Below, piece after piece: positions 1 through 6,674 of a stretch of DNA of 13,882 nt; within the stretch, counting starts at the first letter, position 1; every line of letters begins with the position of its first letter. The notes under the pieces are model-generated. The model saw nothing but the letters and a program-made list of their open reading frames with translations. It was not told the origin of the DNA and did no database searches. The DNA comes from Pseudomonadota bacterium. GTDB taxonomy: Bacteria; Desulfobacterota; Syntrophia; Syntrophales; UBA5619. The position numbers and the translations under genes were made by a program. The stretch lies in assembly GCA_018819165.1 (NCBI GenBank), contig JAHJQP010000243.1, positions 1 through 13,882 on the forward strand, read 5' to 3'.

Positions 1-100
1 GGTGAAGGCGAACATACATAGCCTACGCTATACACAAACATAACATGCCTGTCAAGAGATATATCATAAATATAATACACTACATACGAGCCGCCCAAAA
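1..100. other. AT-rich stretch at window edge, no gene seen
   Basis: About 39% GC by direct count, against roughly 55-60% in the rest of the window. It is rich in short CATA/ACATA/TATA words and carries a small perfect hairpin (ATAGC, 4-base loop, GCTAT, positions 18-31). I see no coding frame, ribosome binding site or recognisable mobile-element end. It lies directly upstream of a gene that lacks its N-terminal part, so it may be foreign or rearranged DNA, or unreliable sequence near a contig end. Neither can be decided from the bases alone. Confidence 0.4.
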
Positions 101-946
101 TTGAATAATCCTGTTTTCAATCAATTGGTTGGATATGATTTGTCGCCTTCAAGGTGTCGAAGTTGGGTGATCACGGCGGACGTGGGATTTCTCCGGCGTT
201 TATGGCCGACGCTGGAGGCGGGAATCGATTACGCCGTCGGACTCCAGGCGGATACCGGTCAGATCCACTGGGCAAAGAATGGACAGGGCATCATCGATCC
301 CATGGCTCTCCTGACCGGCTCCAGCTCGGTCTATATGAGCCTCAAGTGCGCCCTGGCCGTTGCCTCCGTTTTGGGGAAACGCCGTTCGGACTGGGAAAAG
401 GCCCTGAAGAAACTCGGGGAGGCAATCAGGAATCGGCCGAATCTGTTCAATATGATGAAAGCGCGCTATTCGATGGATTGGTACTATCCCGTCCTGTGCG
501 GCGCCGTTACGGGTGCCGATGCCCGCAGGAGGATAGATCGTTCTTGGGACAAGTTCGTCGTCCCCGAATGGGGGGTGCGCTGCGTCAGCGACCACCCGTG
601 GGTCACCACGGCGGAGGCCTCGGAACTGGTGCTGACGCTGACTGCGATCGGAGATCATGAAAGGGCGGCCATCGTCTTTAACTGGATCTGCGATAAGAAG
701 TTCGACGATGGGTCCTACTGGATGGGGGTGACGTTTCCGGACGGAGTCATCTGGCCGGAGGAGAAGACCTCCTGGACGGCGGCGGCTGTCCTTCTTGCCC
801 ACGATGCCCTCCGTGAAATCACGCCCGGCAGCCGGCTTTTCTGTCATGATTTCTGGAACGGCAACGGGTTTGTCCAGGGAAGAACGGAAACCTCCGCCCG
901 GCGCCGGACGGATTCGCGGAAGAGATCGGACTTTTCGGCATCCTGA
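101..946 (+). CDS. 5'-truncated alpha/alpha-toroid 'prenyltransferase-like' protein
   Basis: The protein resembles the C-terminal two thirds of a bacterial family annotated as prenyltransferase/terpenoid-cyclase-like alpha/alpha-toroids; no member with a proven reaction is known to me. Family-like stretches include FLRRLWPTLEAGIDYAVGLQ, MALLTGSSSVYMSLKCALA, YSMDWYYPVLCGAVTG, GVRCVSDHPWVTTAE and DDGSYWMG. Recalled full-length members are about 340-360 residues and begin with a W/DPWNHVEAAMAL-type segment that is missing here. Clear similarity starts only near codon 22 (about 164). The start at 101 is a TTG without a convincing ribosome binding site; GTG at 167 is an alternative. The sequence before ~165 is AT-rich and may hold a decayed, frame-shifted remnant. 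The stop overlaps the GAGG sequence preceding the next gene, so the two are probably cotranscribed. Gene reality is likely; function and intactness are doubtful. Confidence 0.6.
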   Translation: MNNPVFNQLVGYDLSPSRCRSWVITADVGFLRRLWPTLEAGIDYAVGLQADTGQIHWAKNGQGIIDPMALLTGSSSVYMSLKCALAVASVLGKRRSDWEKALKKLGEAIRNRPNLFNMMKARYSMDWYYPVLCGAVTGADARRRIDRSWDKFVVPEWGVRCVSDHPWVTTAEASELVLTLTAIGDHERAAIVFNWICDKKFDDGSYWMGVTFPDGVIWPEEKTSWTAAAVLLAHDALREITPGSRLFCHDFWNGNGFVQGRTETSARRRTDSRKRSDFSAS

Positions 947-948
947 GG

Positions 949-1680
949 TTGATTGCCTTGCGAAGAGATCACCGTCCCTATATCGTCAAACGACTCGATC
1001 TGAAATTTCAGAAGTGGTATGCAAATCACTTTCTCCGTCCGCAGTTCGACCATCTTGGGCGAGGCTGTACATTCATGAAGCCCTGGCATGTGGAGATCTT
1101 CGGGGGGCCGGTTGCCCTTGGGGATTACGGCACAGTTATCGCCACCCCCGACAGAAAGGTCAGGCTCACGGTCTGGTCCGATCTGAAGGGAGGGGGGCGG
1201 ATCGCGATCGGGAACTGCTGTCTGATCTGTCCCGGCGTACGGGTCAGTGCGGCCACAGAGATCGAGATCGGGGACAGCTGCATGCTGGCCCACGGGGTCT
1301 TTGTGAGCGACTCCGACTGGCATGACCTATACGACCGCAGCCTGCCCATAGGGAAAACGATTCCGGTCCACATCGGGAAGAACGTCTGGATCGGTGACAG
1401 CGCCATCATCGGCAAGGGGGTCAGGATCGGCGAAAACAGCATTGTCGGAGCCGGTTCCGTGGTGGTCAGGGATATTCCAGCCAATGCGGTAGCGGCAGGA
1501 CAACCGGCTGTCGTCGTTAAGCATCTCGACCCGGACCGACCTGTCCGGACCCGGGCCGACTGGCTGGCCGATCCGGGCGCGCTTGCCGCCCAGTTCGACG
1601 CGATCGATCGCCACCTGATGCGGAACAACACCTGGACGGACTGGATCCGCTCGCTCATCAGACCCCGCCGGGGAGATTGA
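949..1680 (+). CDS. Left-handed beta-helix (hexapeptide repeat) acyltransferase
   Basis: A 243-residue protein with hexapeptide repeats over roughly residues 84-187 (IAIGNCCLI, IEIGDSCML, VHIGKNVWIGDSAIIGKGVRIG, ENSIVGAGSVV), the parallel beta-helix of the LpxA/maltose O-acetyltransferase superfamily. His125 in SDSDWHDLYDR sits in the loop where the catalytic His of this fold is usual. The expected role is O- or N-acylation of a sugar, glycan or other small acceptor with acyl-CoA in the cytoplasm; the substrate is unknown. The N-terminal ~80 residues (MKPWHVEIFGGP) match a subfamily I recall beside the toroid protein upstream. The start is TTG at 949 or, better spaced from GAGG at 945-948, TTG at 958. 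There is no ATG option, because the frame is closed by a stop at 847-849. It follows the upstream gene with a 2-base gap. Confidence 0.85.
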   Translation: MIALRRDHRPYIVKRLDLKFQKWYANHFLRPQFDHLGRGCTFMKPWHVEIFGGPVALGDYGTVIATPDRKVRLTVWSDLKGGGRIAIGNCCLICPGVRVSAATEIEIGDSCMLAHGVFVSDSDWHDLYDRSLPIGKTIPVHIGKNVWIGDSAIIGKGVRIGENSIVGAGSVVVRDIPANAVAAGQPAVVVKHLDPDRPVRTRADWLADPGALAAQFDAIDRHLMRNNTWTDWIRSLIRPRRGD

Positions 1681-1701
1681 GCGGCAGCTGTAAGCCACGA
1701 G

Positions 1702-1761
1702 CCCGCCTTAAACAAAGATCCCTCTTGCGGCAGGGCCGGCACTGCAGGCGGGAAATTTTTT
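1702..1761 (+). terminator. Possible intrinsic terminator after the acyltransferase
   Basis: CCCGCCT at 1702-1708 pairs perfectly with AGGCGGG at 1746-1752, followed by AAA and six T (1756-1761). The 37-base loop can itself fold (GCAG 1730-1733 with CTGC 1742-1745). The long loop and the three A before the T run make this a weaker call than a compact terminator. It would separate the toroid/acyltransferase pair from the radical SAM gene, which starts 72 bases later. Confidence 0.4.
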
Positions 1762-1833
1762 GAGGCGATGAGAGGATCGCAGCGGGACGCATGACGATCT
1801 GCAGATAGAGAAATTTTTCCCTGAGACCTGACC

Positions 1834-3465
1834 ATGAGAGTCGCCATTATTGCGCCCCCCTATCCCCTCGAAGAGGCGCCCGCCCCGCCGCTCGGTGTGA
1901 CCTATGTCGCGGCAGCCTTTGAATCTGTCGGGGCCGAGGTCCGGATCTTCGATTACATTGTCAGCCGTTACACCCCGGAAAAGCTCAGGGCGCAACTCGA
2001 CGAGTTCCGGCCGCACGTCGCCGGTTCCACATCCGTGACGCTGAACTTTCCCGGCGCCGTCGAAATCCTTAGAGGGGCCAAGCGTCATCGCCCCTCGCTT
2101 CTGACCATCATGGGTGGACCCCATGTCTCCTTCGACACCGTCCGGACCCTCGAAACCTACCCGGAGATAGACCTGATCGTGACCGGTGAGGGTGAGCGGA
2201 CCATCGGCGAACTCATGGAGCAGGGGATGGACCCCGCATCATGGGAAGGAATCCGGGGGCTGGCCTTCCGTTGCAATGGGCAGATCGTCTCCACTGCCCC
2301 TCAATCCTTCATCGAAGACCTGGATACGCTGCCCTTTCCCGCGCGCCATCTTCTTCCGCTGTCCCGTTATCGGGCGCTCGGCTATCCGATCAGCATCATC
2401 ACCAGCCGCGGCTGCCCCTATTCGTGCATCTTCTGCCAGGGACGACGGATGGTAGGAAACCGGGTCCGGCAGAGAAAGGCCTCGCTCGTTGCCGATGAAA
2501 TCGAACAGATCCTCTCCTACGGCATAGACAGGATCAATGTGGCGGACGACCTCTTCGTTTCGCACCGGGGAAAGGTGGTGGAGGTATGCGGGGAGATCCT
2601 CCGGCGAGGGCTGCGGTTTACCTGGAGCGCCTTCGCCAGGGTAAATACCGTTGACCGGGAAACCCTGGCACTCATGCGGGAGGCGGGATGCGACAGCGTC
2701 AGTTTCGGGGTCGAATCGGGCAATCCGGAGATGCTCGAGAGAATCCGGAAGGGAATCACCCTGGATCAGGTCCGGCAGGCGGTTTCACTCTGCAGAGAGG
2801 TCGGGATCATCGCCCACACCTCCTTCATCGTCGGCCTGCCGGGGGAGACGCCGGAGACGCTCCGGGAAACGGGGGAGTTTGCCGCCAGTCTCGGTTCCCT
2901 GTACGGCTACCACTTCCTGGCGCCCTTTCCGGGAACGACCGTCCGCGAGGAGGTGGAAAAATACGATCTTGAAATCCTGACCGACGACTGGTCGCGTTAC
3001 GATGCGAACAGCGCCATTGTAAGGACGAAAGGACTTTCGCCGGAAGAGATCGAGCGGTTCGTGGCCCGGTTCGAGTCCGAGATCCGCCAGGCGTGGGAGG
3101 CGATGGTTCAGGGGTATCATGAAAAAACCAACCCCCCGGAGATCGACATACAGGTGGAAGGACATTTCCGCATGAAACTGGTGTATCGCCTGCTCTCGGA
3201 GGACCTGATCGAGAAATGGGGGGTCTTTCCCGCGACGGGTTCAGAGGCGGGAGGGGATGGTGATCTCGAAGAGCTCTGCCGCCGGATCGAGGCGGCAACG
3301 GGCGCCGAAGGGGGGCTTGTCCGGAGAACAATCCGCGGTTTTGTTGCCTTGGGATACATCCGCGCCCGGATTTCCGAAGCTCGGTGCGAATGGTTCTGGA
3401 CCCACAATAATCGCGACGCGGCCGGGCCCGGAAAGAGGGAATCAGCCATTGATCCCGCGCCATAG
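1834..3465 (+). CDS. Radical SAM protein with N-terminal B12-binding domain
   Basis: This 543-residue protein has the two-domain layout of cobalamin-type radical SAM enzymes. Residues ~1-150 form the B12-binding-like Rossmann domain (PPLGVTYVAAAFE, IMGGPHVSFDTV, IVTGEGERTI); the classic DxHxxG base-off motif is absent, as in many of this class. The radical SAM barrel follows from ~185, with the [4Fe-4S] motif Cys194-x3-Cys198-x2-Cys201 in SRGCPYSCIFC, then SFGVESGNPEMLERIRKG and FIVGLPGET. A C-terminal extension of ~150 residues (from ~390) has no motif I recognise. Such enzymes do C- or P-methylation, ring rearrangement or methylthiolation; which one applies cannot be told. ATG 1834 is preceded by only a weak Shine-Dalgarno sequence. 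The last 24 bases overlap the oppositely oriented methyltransferase gene. Neighbours suggest tailoring of an unknown metabolite, lipid or glycan. Confidence 0.88.
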   Translation: MRVAIIAPPYPLEEAPAPPLGVTYVAAAFESVGAEVRIFDYIVSRYTPEKLRAQLDEFRPHVAGSTSVTLNFPGAVEILRGAKRHRPSLLTIMGGPHVSFDTVRTLETYPEIDLIVTGEGERTIGELMEQGMDPASWEGIRGLAFRCNGQIVSTAPQSFIEDLDTLPFPARHLLPLSRYRALGYPISIITSRGCPYSCIFCQGRRMVGNRVRQRKASLVADEIEQILSYGIDRINVADDLFVSHRGKVVEVCGEILRRGLRFTWSAFARVNTVDRETLALMREAGCDSVSFGVESGNPEMLERIRKGITLDQVRQAVSLCREVGIIAHTSFIVGLPGETPETLRETGEFAASLGSLYGYHFLAPFPGTTVREEVEKYDLEILTDDWSRYDANSAIVRTKGLSPEEIERFVARFESEIRQAWEAMVQGYHEKTNPPEIDIQVEGHFRMKLVYRLLSEDLIEKWGVFPATGSEAGGDGDLEELCRRIEAATGAEGGLVRRTIRGFVALGYIRARISEARCEWFWTHNNRDAAGPGKRESAIDPAP

Positions 3466-4110
3466 GTTCAGTGCGGCGTCGGTCGGGCGGCCGGCGGAGG
3501 TCCGTTTCAGGACGCCGAGCGTGCCGACCAGGGGGAGTTCCTGAAAAAGACCGGAAGCGAGGGCCATGCGGTAGATGCAGTAAGGCGCCTGGCCCCCCCC
3601 GGCGGGATCGGCAAAGATGTCATGGATGAGCAGATAGCCGCCCGGCAGCAGGTGGGATACCCAGCAGTTATAGTCGGTGAAAGCCGCTTCAAAGGTGTGG
3701 CCGCCGTCGATGAAGATCAGACTCAGAGGCGTTCTCCAAAAACGTGCGACCACACTCGAGACGGAAACGATGGGGACGACGGTATCATCGAGGGAAAGGT
3801 CCCTCAGCGCCGCGCGGAACGTAGGGAGAGTGTCAATCCGGCCCGTTTTCGGGTCCAACAGCTCCGGATCAAAGTATTCCTGTCCCGGCTGTTGTTCCTC
3901 CGACCCCCGGTGATGGTCGATCGAAAAAAGTATTCCTCCGGCTTCCCTGCAGCCGAACCCCAGGTAAGCGGCTGAACGGCCGCAGTAGCTGCCGATTTCG
4001 AGGCAGGGACCGAGCGGGGCGGCTTCCCGCGCCAGCTCGTACAGACGCAGTGCCTCCTCGTCTGCCATGAATCCCTTGAAACGCACCGCCTTCAGATCAC
4101 CCACATCCAT
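3442..4110 (-). CDS. Class I SAM-dependent methyltransferase (Methyltransf_24-like)
   Basis: A 222-residue Rossmann-fold methyltransferase. SAM motif I is LEIGSYCGRSA at residues 37-47. It is followed by SIDHHRGSEEQQPGQEY (63-79), a signature I recall from a subfamily found beside the toroid and acyltransferase proteins. Further on come FIDGGHTFEAA (133-143, the acidic post-motif strand) and LLPGGYLLIHD (154-164). It should transfer a methyl group from SAM to a small acceptor in the cytoplasm; the acceptor is unknown. The start is ATG at 4110, with AAGGGA and GAAGGA upstream on the minus strand. It has its own promoter (4161-4189) and is convergent with the radical SAM gene, with stop codons crossing in a 24-base overlap. 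It is divergent from the ferredoxin/AOR operon. Confidence 0.85.
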   Translation of the reverse strand: MDVGDLKAVRFKGFMADEEALRLYELAREAAPLGPCLEIGSYCGRSAAYLGFGCREAGGILFSIDHHRGSEEQQPGQEYFDPELLDPKTGRIDTLPTFRAALRDLSLDDTVVPIVSVSSVVARFWRTPLSLIFIDGGHTFEAAFTDYNCWVSHLLPGGYLLIHDIFADPAGGGQAPYCIYRMALASGLFQELPLVGTLGVLKRTSAGRPTDAALNLWRGING

Positions 4111-4160
4111 ATTCCTTCATCCCTTTCTGAGCTGACCCACGGAATTCGCCATTTTGCGGA

Positions 4161-4189
4161 AATATACAATTCCGATCCCTAAAAGGCAA
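4161..4189 (-). promoter_or_regulatory. Sigma70-type promoter for the methyltransferase gene
   Basis: Read on the minus strand, TTGCCT (4189-4184) and TATATT (4166-4161) are separated by exactly 17 bases, matching the -35 and -10 consensus at 4 and 5 of 6 positions. A start near 4154 would give a leader of about 44 bases before ATG 4110. This is the best vegetative promoter match I found in the window. Confidence 0.55.
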
Positions 4190-4220
4190 GTTCCGGTTGG
4201 AAGGAAGAAAAGAGGGGTTC

Positions 4221-4251
4221 AAATTCGACCTCAAGTATGGTAGTAAATAAT
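4221..4251 (+). promoter_or_regulatory. Upstream control region of the ferredoxin/AOR operon, matching the nrdD upstream block
   Basis: The blocks AAATTC (4221), GACC (4227), TCAA (4231) and TATGGTAGTAA (4236-4246), followed by an A/T-rich AATA, occur in the same order upstream of nrdD (6560-6600) with small differences in spacing. It lies about 55-85 bases upstream of the ferredoxin ATG, a normal promoter position. No clean -35/-10 pair is visible; TTCAAA at 4219 with TAGTAA at 4242 (17-base spacing) is weak. The shared block may be a promoter/operator, but the regulator is unknown. Confidence 0.4.
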
Positions 4252-4304
4252 CGATACATGACGAGACCAATTTTTTCGAACATCCTTATGCTGGGGCAAG
4301 TCAA

Positions 4305-4739
4305 ATGGGCAAGAAGGATAAGAGACTCATTGTCGGAGACACGGAGAGATGCGTCGGCTGCCAGAGCTGCATGTTTGCCTGCACCAGACGGCTTGGCGAG
4401 GCCGGATTGGCCCGGACCTGCATCGGCGTAAAGTCCGCCGGCGGCATGGAACGGGGATTCATCGTCGTCGTCTGCAGGGCCTGTGATTCCCCTCCCTGTG
4501 CGAAGGCCTGCCCGTACGGGGCGCTGAAGCCCGTGAAAGGGGGAGGGGTGAAACTGGACATGAGCCTCTGTCTTGGGTGCGATCACTGCCGCGAGGCCTG
4601 CAAGATAGGGGCGATCTACTGGGACGATGAGTGCAACAAGCCGATGATCTGCATCCACTGTGGCTACTGCGGAAAATACTGCCCGCACGGATTGCTCAAA
4701 CTGGGAAAGAAAGGGGCGGCCGGCCATGCTGAAAGATGA
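4305..4739 (+). CDS. Ferredoxin-like subunit with four [4Fe-4S] cluster sites (HycB/DmsB type)
   Basis: The 144-residue protein has sixteen cysteines in four quartets: C16/19/22/26, C57/60/65/69 (CxxCx4CxxxC), C89/92/95/99 and C116/119/122/126. This is the 16-Cys electron-transfer subunit pattern of the HycB/DmsB/AorA group. It should pass electrons between the catalytic tungsten or molybdenum subunit encoded next and an unknown cytoplasmic partner. There is no signal peptide or membrane segment. The start ATG 4305 has a modest GGGG sequence 8-11 bases upstream. The last 14 bases overlap the AOR gene, so translation is probably coupled and the two proteins probably form a complex. The stretch between quartets one and two (residues 27-56) is not recognisable. 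Confidence 0.9.
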   Translation: MGKKDKRLIVGDTERCVGCQSCMFACTRRLGEAGLARTCIGVKSAGGMERGFIVVVCRACDSPPCAKACPYGALKPVKGGGVKLDMSLCLGCDHCREACKIGAIYWDDECNKPMICIHCGYCGKYCPHGLLKLGKKGAAGHAER

Positions 4740-6495
4740 TTTCCTCTCCCGGGTCCTTCATATCGACCTGACAAAAAAGTGTTTCCGGATCGAAAAACGA
4801 CCGGAACTTTTTGAAGAACTGATCGGGGGCGCCGGCGCCGCCATCCGCCTCCTTAGGGAGGAGTGCCCTCCGGGGGCCGATCCCCTCGGACCGGAAAACC
4901 CGATCGTCTTTGCCGTCGGCCCCCTGACGTCTCTGTTTCCGCTCGCCTCGAAGACCGTGGCGATGTTCAAATCTCCCCATACCGGCAATCTCGGCGAAAG
5001 TCATTGCGGGGGACGCAGCGCCGTGTCGATCCGTCTCGCGGGCTATGGCGCCATCGTCATCAAGGGCGCCAGCGAGGTCCCCCTGTACCTGGCGATTCAC
5101 GGCAATCAGATTTTTTTCCGGGATGCCTCCTCCCTGTGGGGCATGGGAAACAGTTTTACCGTCGGCAGGATCATCCGCGAGAATGAACCGGGGGCCGGCA
5201 TCAGGACGATCATGCGGATCGGCGGGGCAGGGGAGAGTCTCGTCTCCTATGCGTGCGTGACGACGGAAACCTATCGCCACTTCGGCAGGCTCGGCCTGGG
5301 CGCGGTCTTCGGAAGCAAGAAGCTCAAGGCGGTGGTCATCTCCGGGAAACACTCCCTCCCGATTGCCGACCGGAAAGAATACCGGACCCTCTACGACGAG
5401 ATCTATCAGACGGCGGTCACCTCAACCGTCATGAAGAAATACCATGATCTCGGAACCGCCGGAAATGTCCTGCCTCTAAACGAGTTGGGAGGGCTCCCCA
5501 CGGAAAACCTGAAATCCGCGCGCTTTGCCGGGGCGGCCGGCATTTCCGGCGAGGCGCTGGCGGAGCAGTATCTCGGGCGGCGGCTGGCCTGCGCCCATTG
5601 TCCCGTCAGCTGCATCCATATCGCCGCCCTGCGCGAACCCTATGCGGACGAGTCCTATTTCTACAAGACCTCCATGATCTCCTACGATTATGAGCCGATC
5701 TATGCGCTCGGATCTCTCCTGGGGATCTCCGCTCCCGAAGGTCTCCTGAAACTCATGGAGCAGGTGGAGATCTGGGGGCTGGATGCCATGACCACCGGCG
5801 TCATTTTCGCCTGGGCGACGGAGGCGATGGAGCGGGGGTTGATTTCAGAGAGGGAAACGGACGGACTCCGGTTCGCCTGGGGCGATTTCAAGACCTACGC
5901 CCAGGCGGTAAGGATGATCGTCGAGCCGCCGAATGAGTTTTTCCGGACTCTCGCGGGCGGCCTCGACCGGGCGGCCGAGCGGTACGGGGGGAAGGATTTC
6001 GCCCTGACCTTCGGAGGCAACGAAATGGCCGGGTATCACACCGGCCCCGGATCCCATCTGGGATCTCTAATGGGCGCCAGGCACAGCCACCTGGACAACG
6101 CGGGCTACAGCGTGGATCAGAACATCCTCATGAAGAAATCCATGCCGCCGGAGGAACTCGCCCAATCGCTGCTCGCCGAGGAACGCTGGCGGCAGATCCT
6201 CTCCAGCCTGGTGGTCTGCTTTTTCGCCCGGGGCATCTACAGCCCGGAGCTCGTATCAAGAACCCTGCGGATTTCCGGAATGAACATCTCCCCGAGCGAT
6301 CTGACCCGGATCGGGGAGGAGATCCACCGGGAGAAATACCTCTTCAAGGTCCGCGAGGGATTCTCCTTCGCGTCTCTCCGCCTTCCCCGGAGAATCTTCG
6401 AGGTGGCCTCGCCGGCAGGCGCGATCGAGGAGGAATACCTCCGGAAGGCGCTGGCCTTTGTGGAAAAGGATGTCCTGGGAAAAGCGAGTCTTTAA
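4726..6495 (+). CDS. Aldehyde ferredoxin oxidoreductase family, tungstopterin catalytic subunit
   Basis: A 589-residue AOR-family enzyme, a usual length. The N-terminal domain has HIDLTKK, ELIGGAGAA, GPLTSLFPLASKT and NLGESHCGGRSA typical of the pterin-binding half. The [4Fe-4S] ligands fit Cys289-x2-Cys292-x3-Cys296 (CAHCPVSC) plus Cys498 (SLVVCFF), close to positions 288/291/295/494 of the Pyrococcus enzyme. Other landmarks are YDYEPIYALGS (320-330) and RHSHLDNAGYSVDQN (452-466). It would oxidise an aldehyde to an acid, or run in reverse, using a W- or Mo-bispterin cofactor; the substrate is unknown. ATG 4726 is preferred because AAGGGG lies 9-14 bases upstream and similarity begins there; an in-frame start at 4660 would add 22 unlikely residues. 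No NADH-oxidising third subunit or cofactor-synthesis gene is adjacent. BamB- or YdhV-like roles are possible alternatives. Confidence 0.92.
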   Translation: MLKDDFLSRVLHIDLTKKCFRIEKRPELFEELIGGAGAAIRLLREECPPGADPLGPENPIVFAVGPLTSLFPLASKTVAMFKSPHTGNLGESHCGGRSAVSIRLAGYGAIVIKGASEVPLYLAIHGNQIFFRDASSLWGMGNSFTVGRIIRENEPGAGIRTIMRIGGAGESLVSYACVTTETYRHFGRLGLGAVFGSKKLKAVVISGKHSLPIADRKEYRTLYDEIYQTAVTSTVMKKYHDLGTAGNVLPLNELGGLPTENLKSARFAGAAGISGEALAEQYLGRRLACAHCPVSCIHIAALREPYADESYFYKTSMISYDYEPIYALGSLLGISAPEGLLKLMEQVEIWGLDAMTTGVIFAWATEAMERGLISERETDGLRFAWGDFKTYAQAVRMIVEPPNEFFRTLAGGLDRAAERYGGKDFALTFGGNEMAGYHTGPGSHLGSLMGARHSHLDNAGYSVDQNILMKKSMPPEELAQSLLAEERWRQILSSLVVCFFARGIYSPELVSRTLRISGMNISPSDLTRIGEEIHREKYLFKVREGFSFASLRLPRRIFEVASPAGAIEEEYLRKALAFVEKDVLGKASL

Positions 6496-6568
6496 CACCG
6501 ATTTTCAGCGGCGGCGGGGGACGACCGCAGTCTGTTTGCGCCTCGGCAACATTTCTTGAAAATTCCTC

Positions 6569-6597
6569 TTGACCATATCAATATATGGTAGTAAGAA
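6569..6597 (+). promoter_or_regulatory. nrdD promoter with an operator-like dyad
   Basis: TTGACC at 6569-6574 and TAAGAA at 6592-6597 are 17 bases apart, a plausible -35/-10 pair with a weak -10. The 18-base inverted repeat ACCATATCAATATATGGT (6572-6589; 7-base arms, 4-base spacer) lies between and over these elements, the usual place for a repressor site. It does not fit the NrdR box as I know it (ACAC...GTGT ends). TTGAC/ATCAA at 6569-6581 resembles an FNR site but its spacing is one base short. Regulator unknown. Confidence 0.45.
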
Positions 6598-6602
6598 TAT
6601 AT

Positions 6603-6637
6603 CCAACCCCAATATGTTGGGTCTTCAGCCGGGTTGG
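6603..6637 (+). promoter_or_regulatory. Alternative hairpins in the nrdD 5' leader
   Basis: CCAACCC (6603-6609) can pair with GGGTTGG (6631-6637). Alternatively CCCAA (6608-6612) pairs with TTGGG (6617-6621) around a 4-base loop; the two folds share bases 6608-6609 and compete. The leader runs from the inferred start near 6604 to ATG 6675. No known riboswitch class is recognisable. Confidence 0.3.
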
Positions 6638-6674
6638 AATTATTCAGAACAATCTCGCGAAAGAGGAGAAACCC

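Noticed and set aside
1768..1794. Eight-codon leader peptide (ATG 1768 to TGA) before the radical SAM gene
   Set aside because: The GAGG sequence is only 2 bases from the ATG and there is no codon bias or attenuator downstream that would suggest function.
4179..4727. 182-codon minus-strand open frame over the ferredoxin gene
   Set aside because: It mirrors the 16-cysteine ferredoxin coding strand, has no domain I recognise and no ribosome binding site; a shadow frame.
6569..6581. FNR/CRP-like site TTGAC-CAT-ATCAA at the nrdD promoter
   Set aside because: Spacing between half-sites is one base shorter than the FNR consensus, and it is contained in a longer perfect dyad that explains it better.
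6585..6674. Longer N-terminus for NrdD starting at ATG 6585
   Set aside because: This ATG lies inside the operator dyad and promoter; the ATP-cone and a strong ribosome binding site point to 6675.
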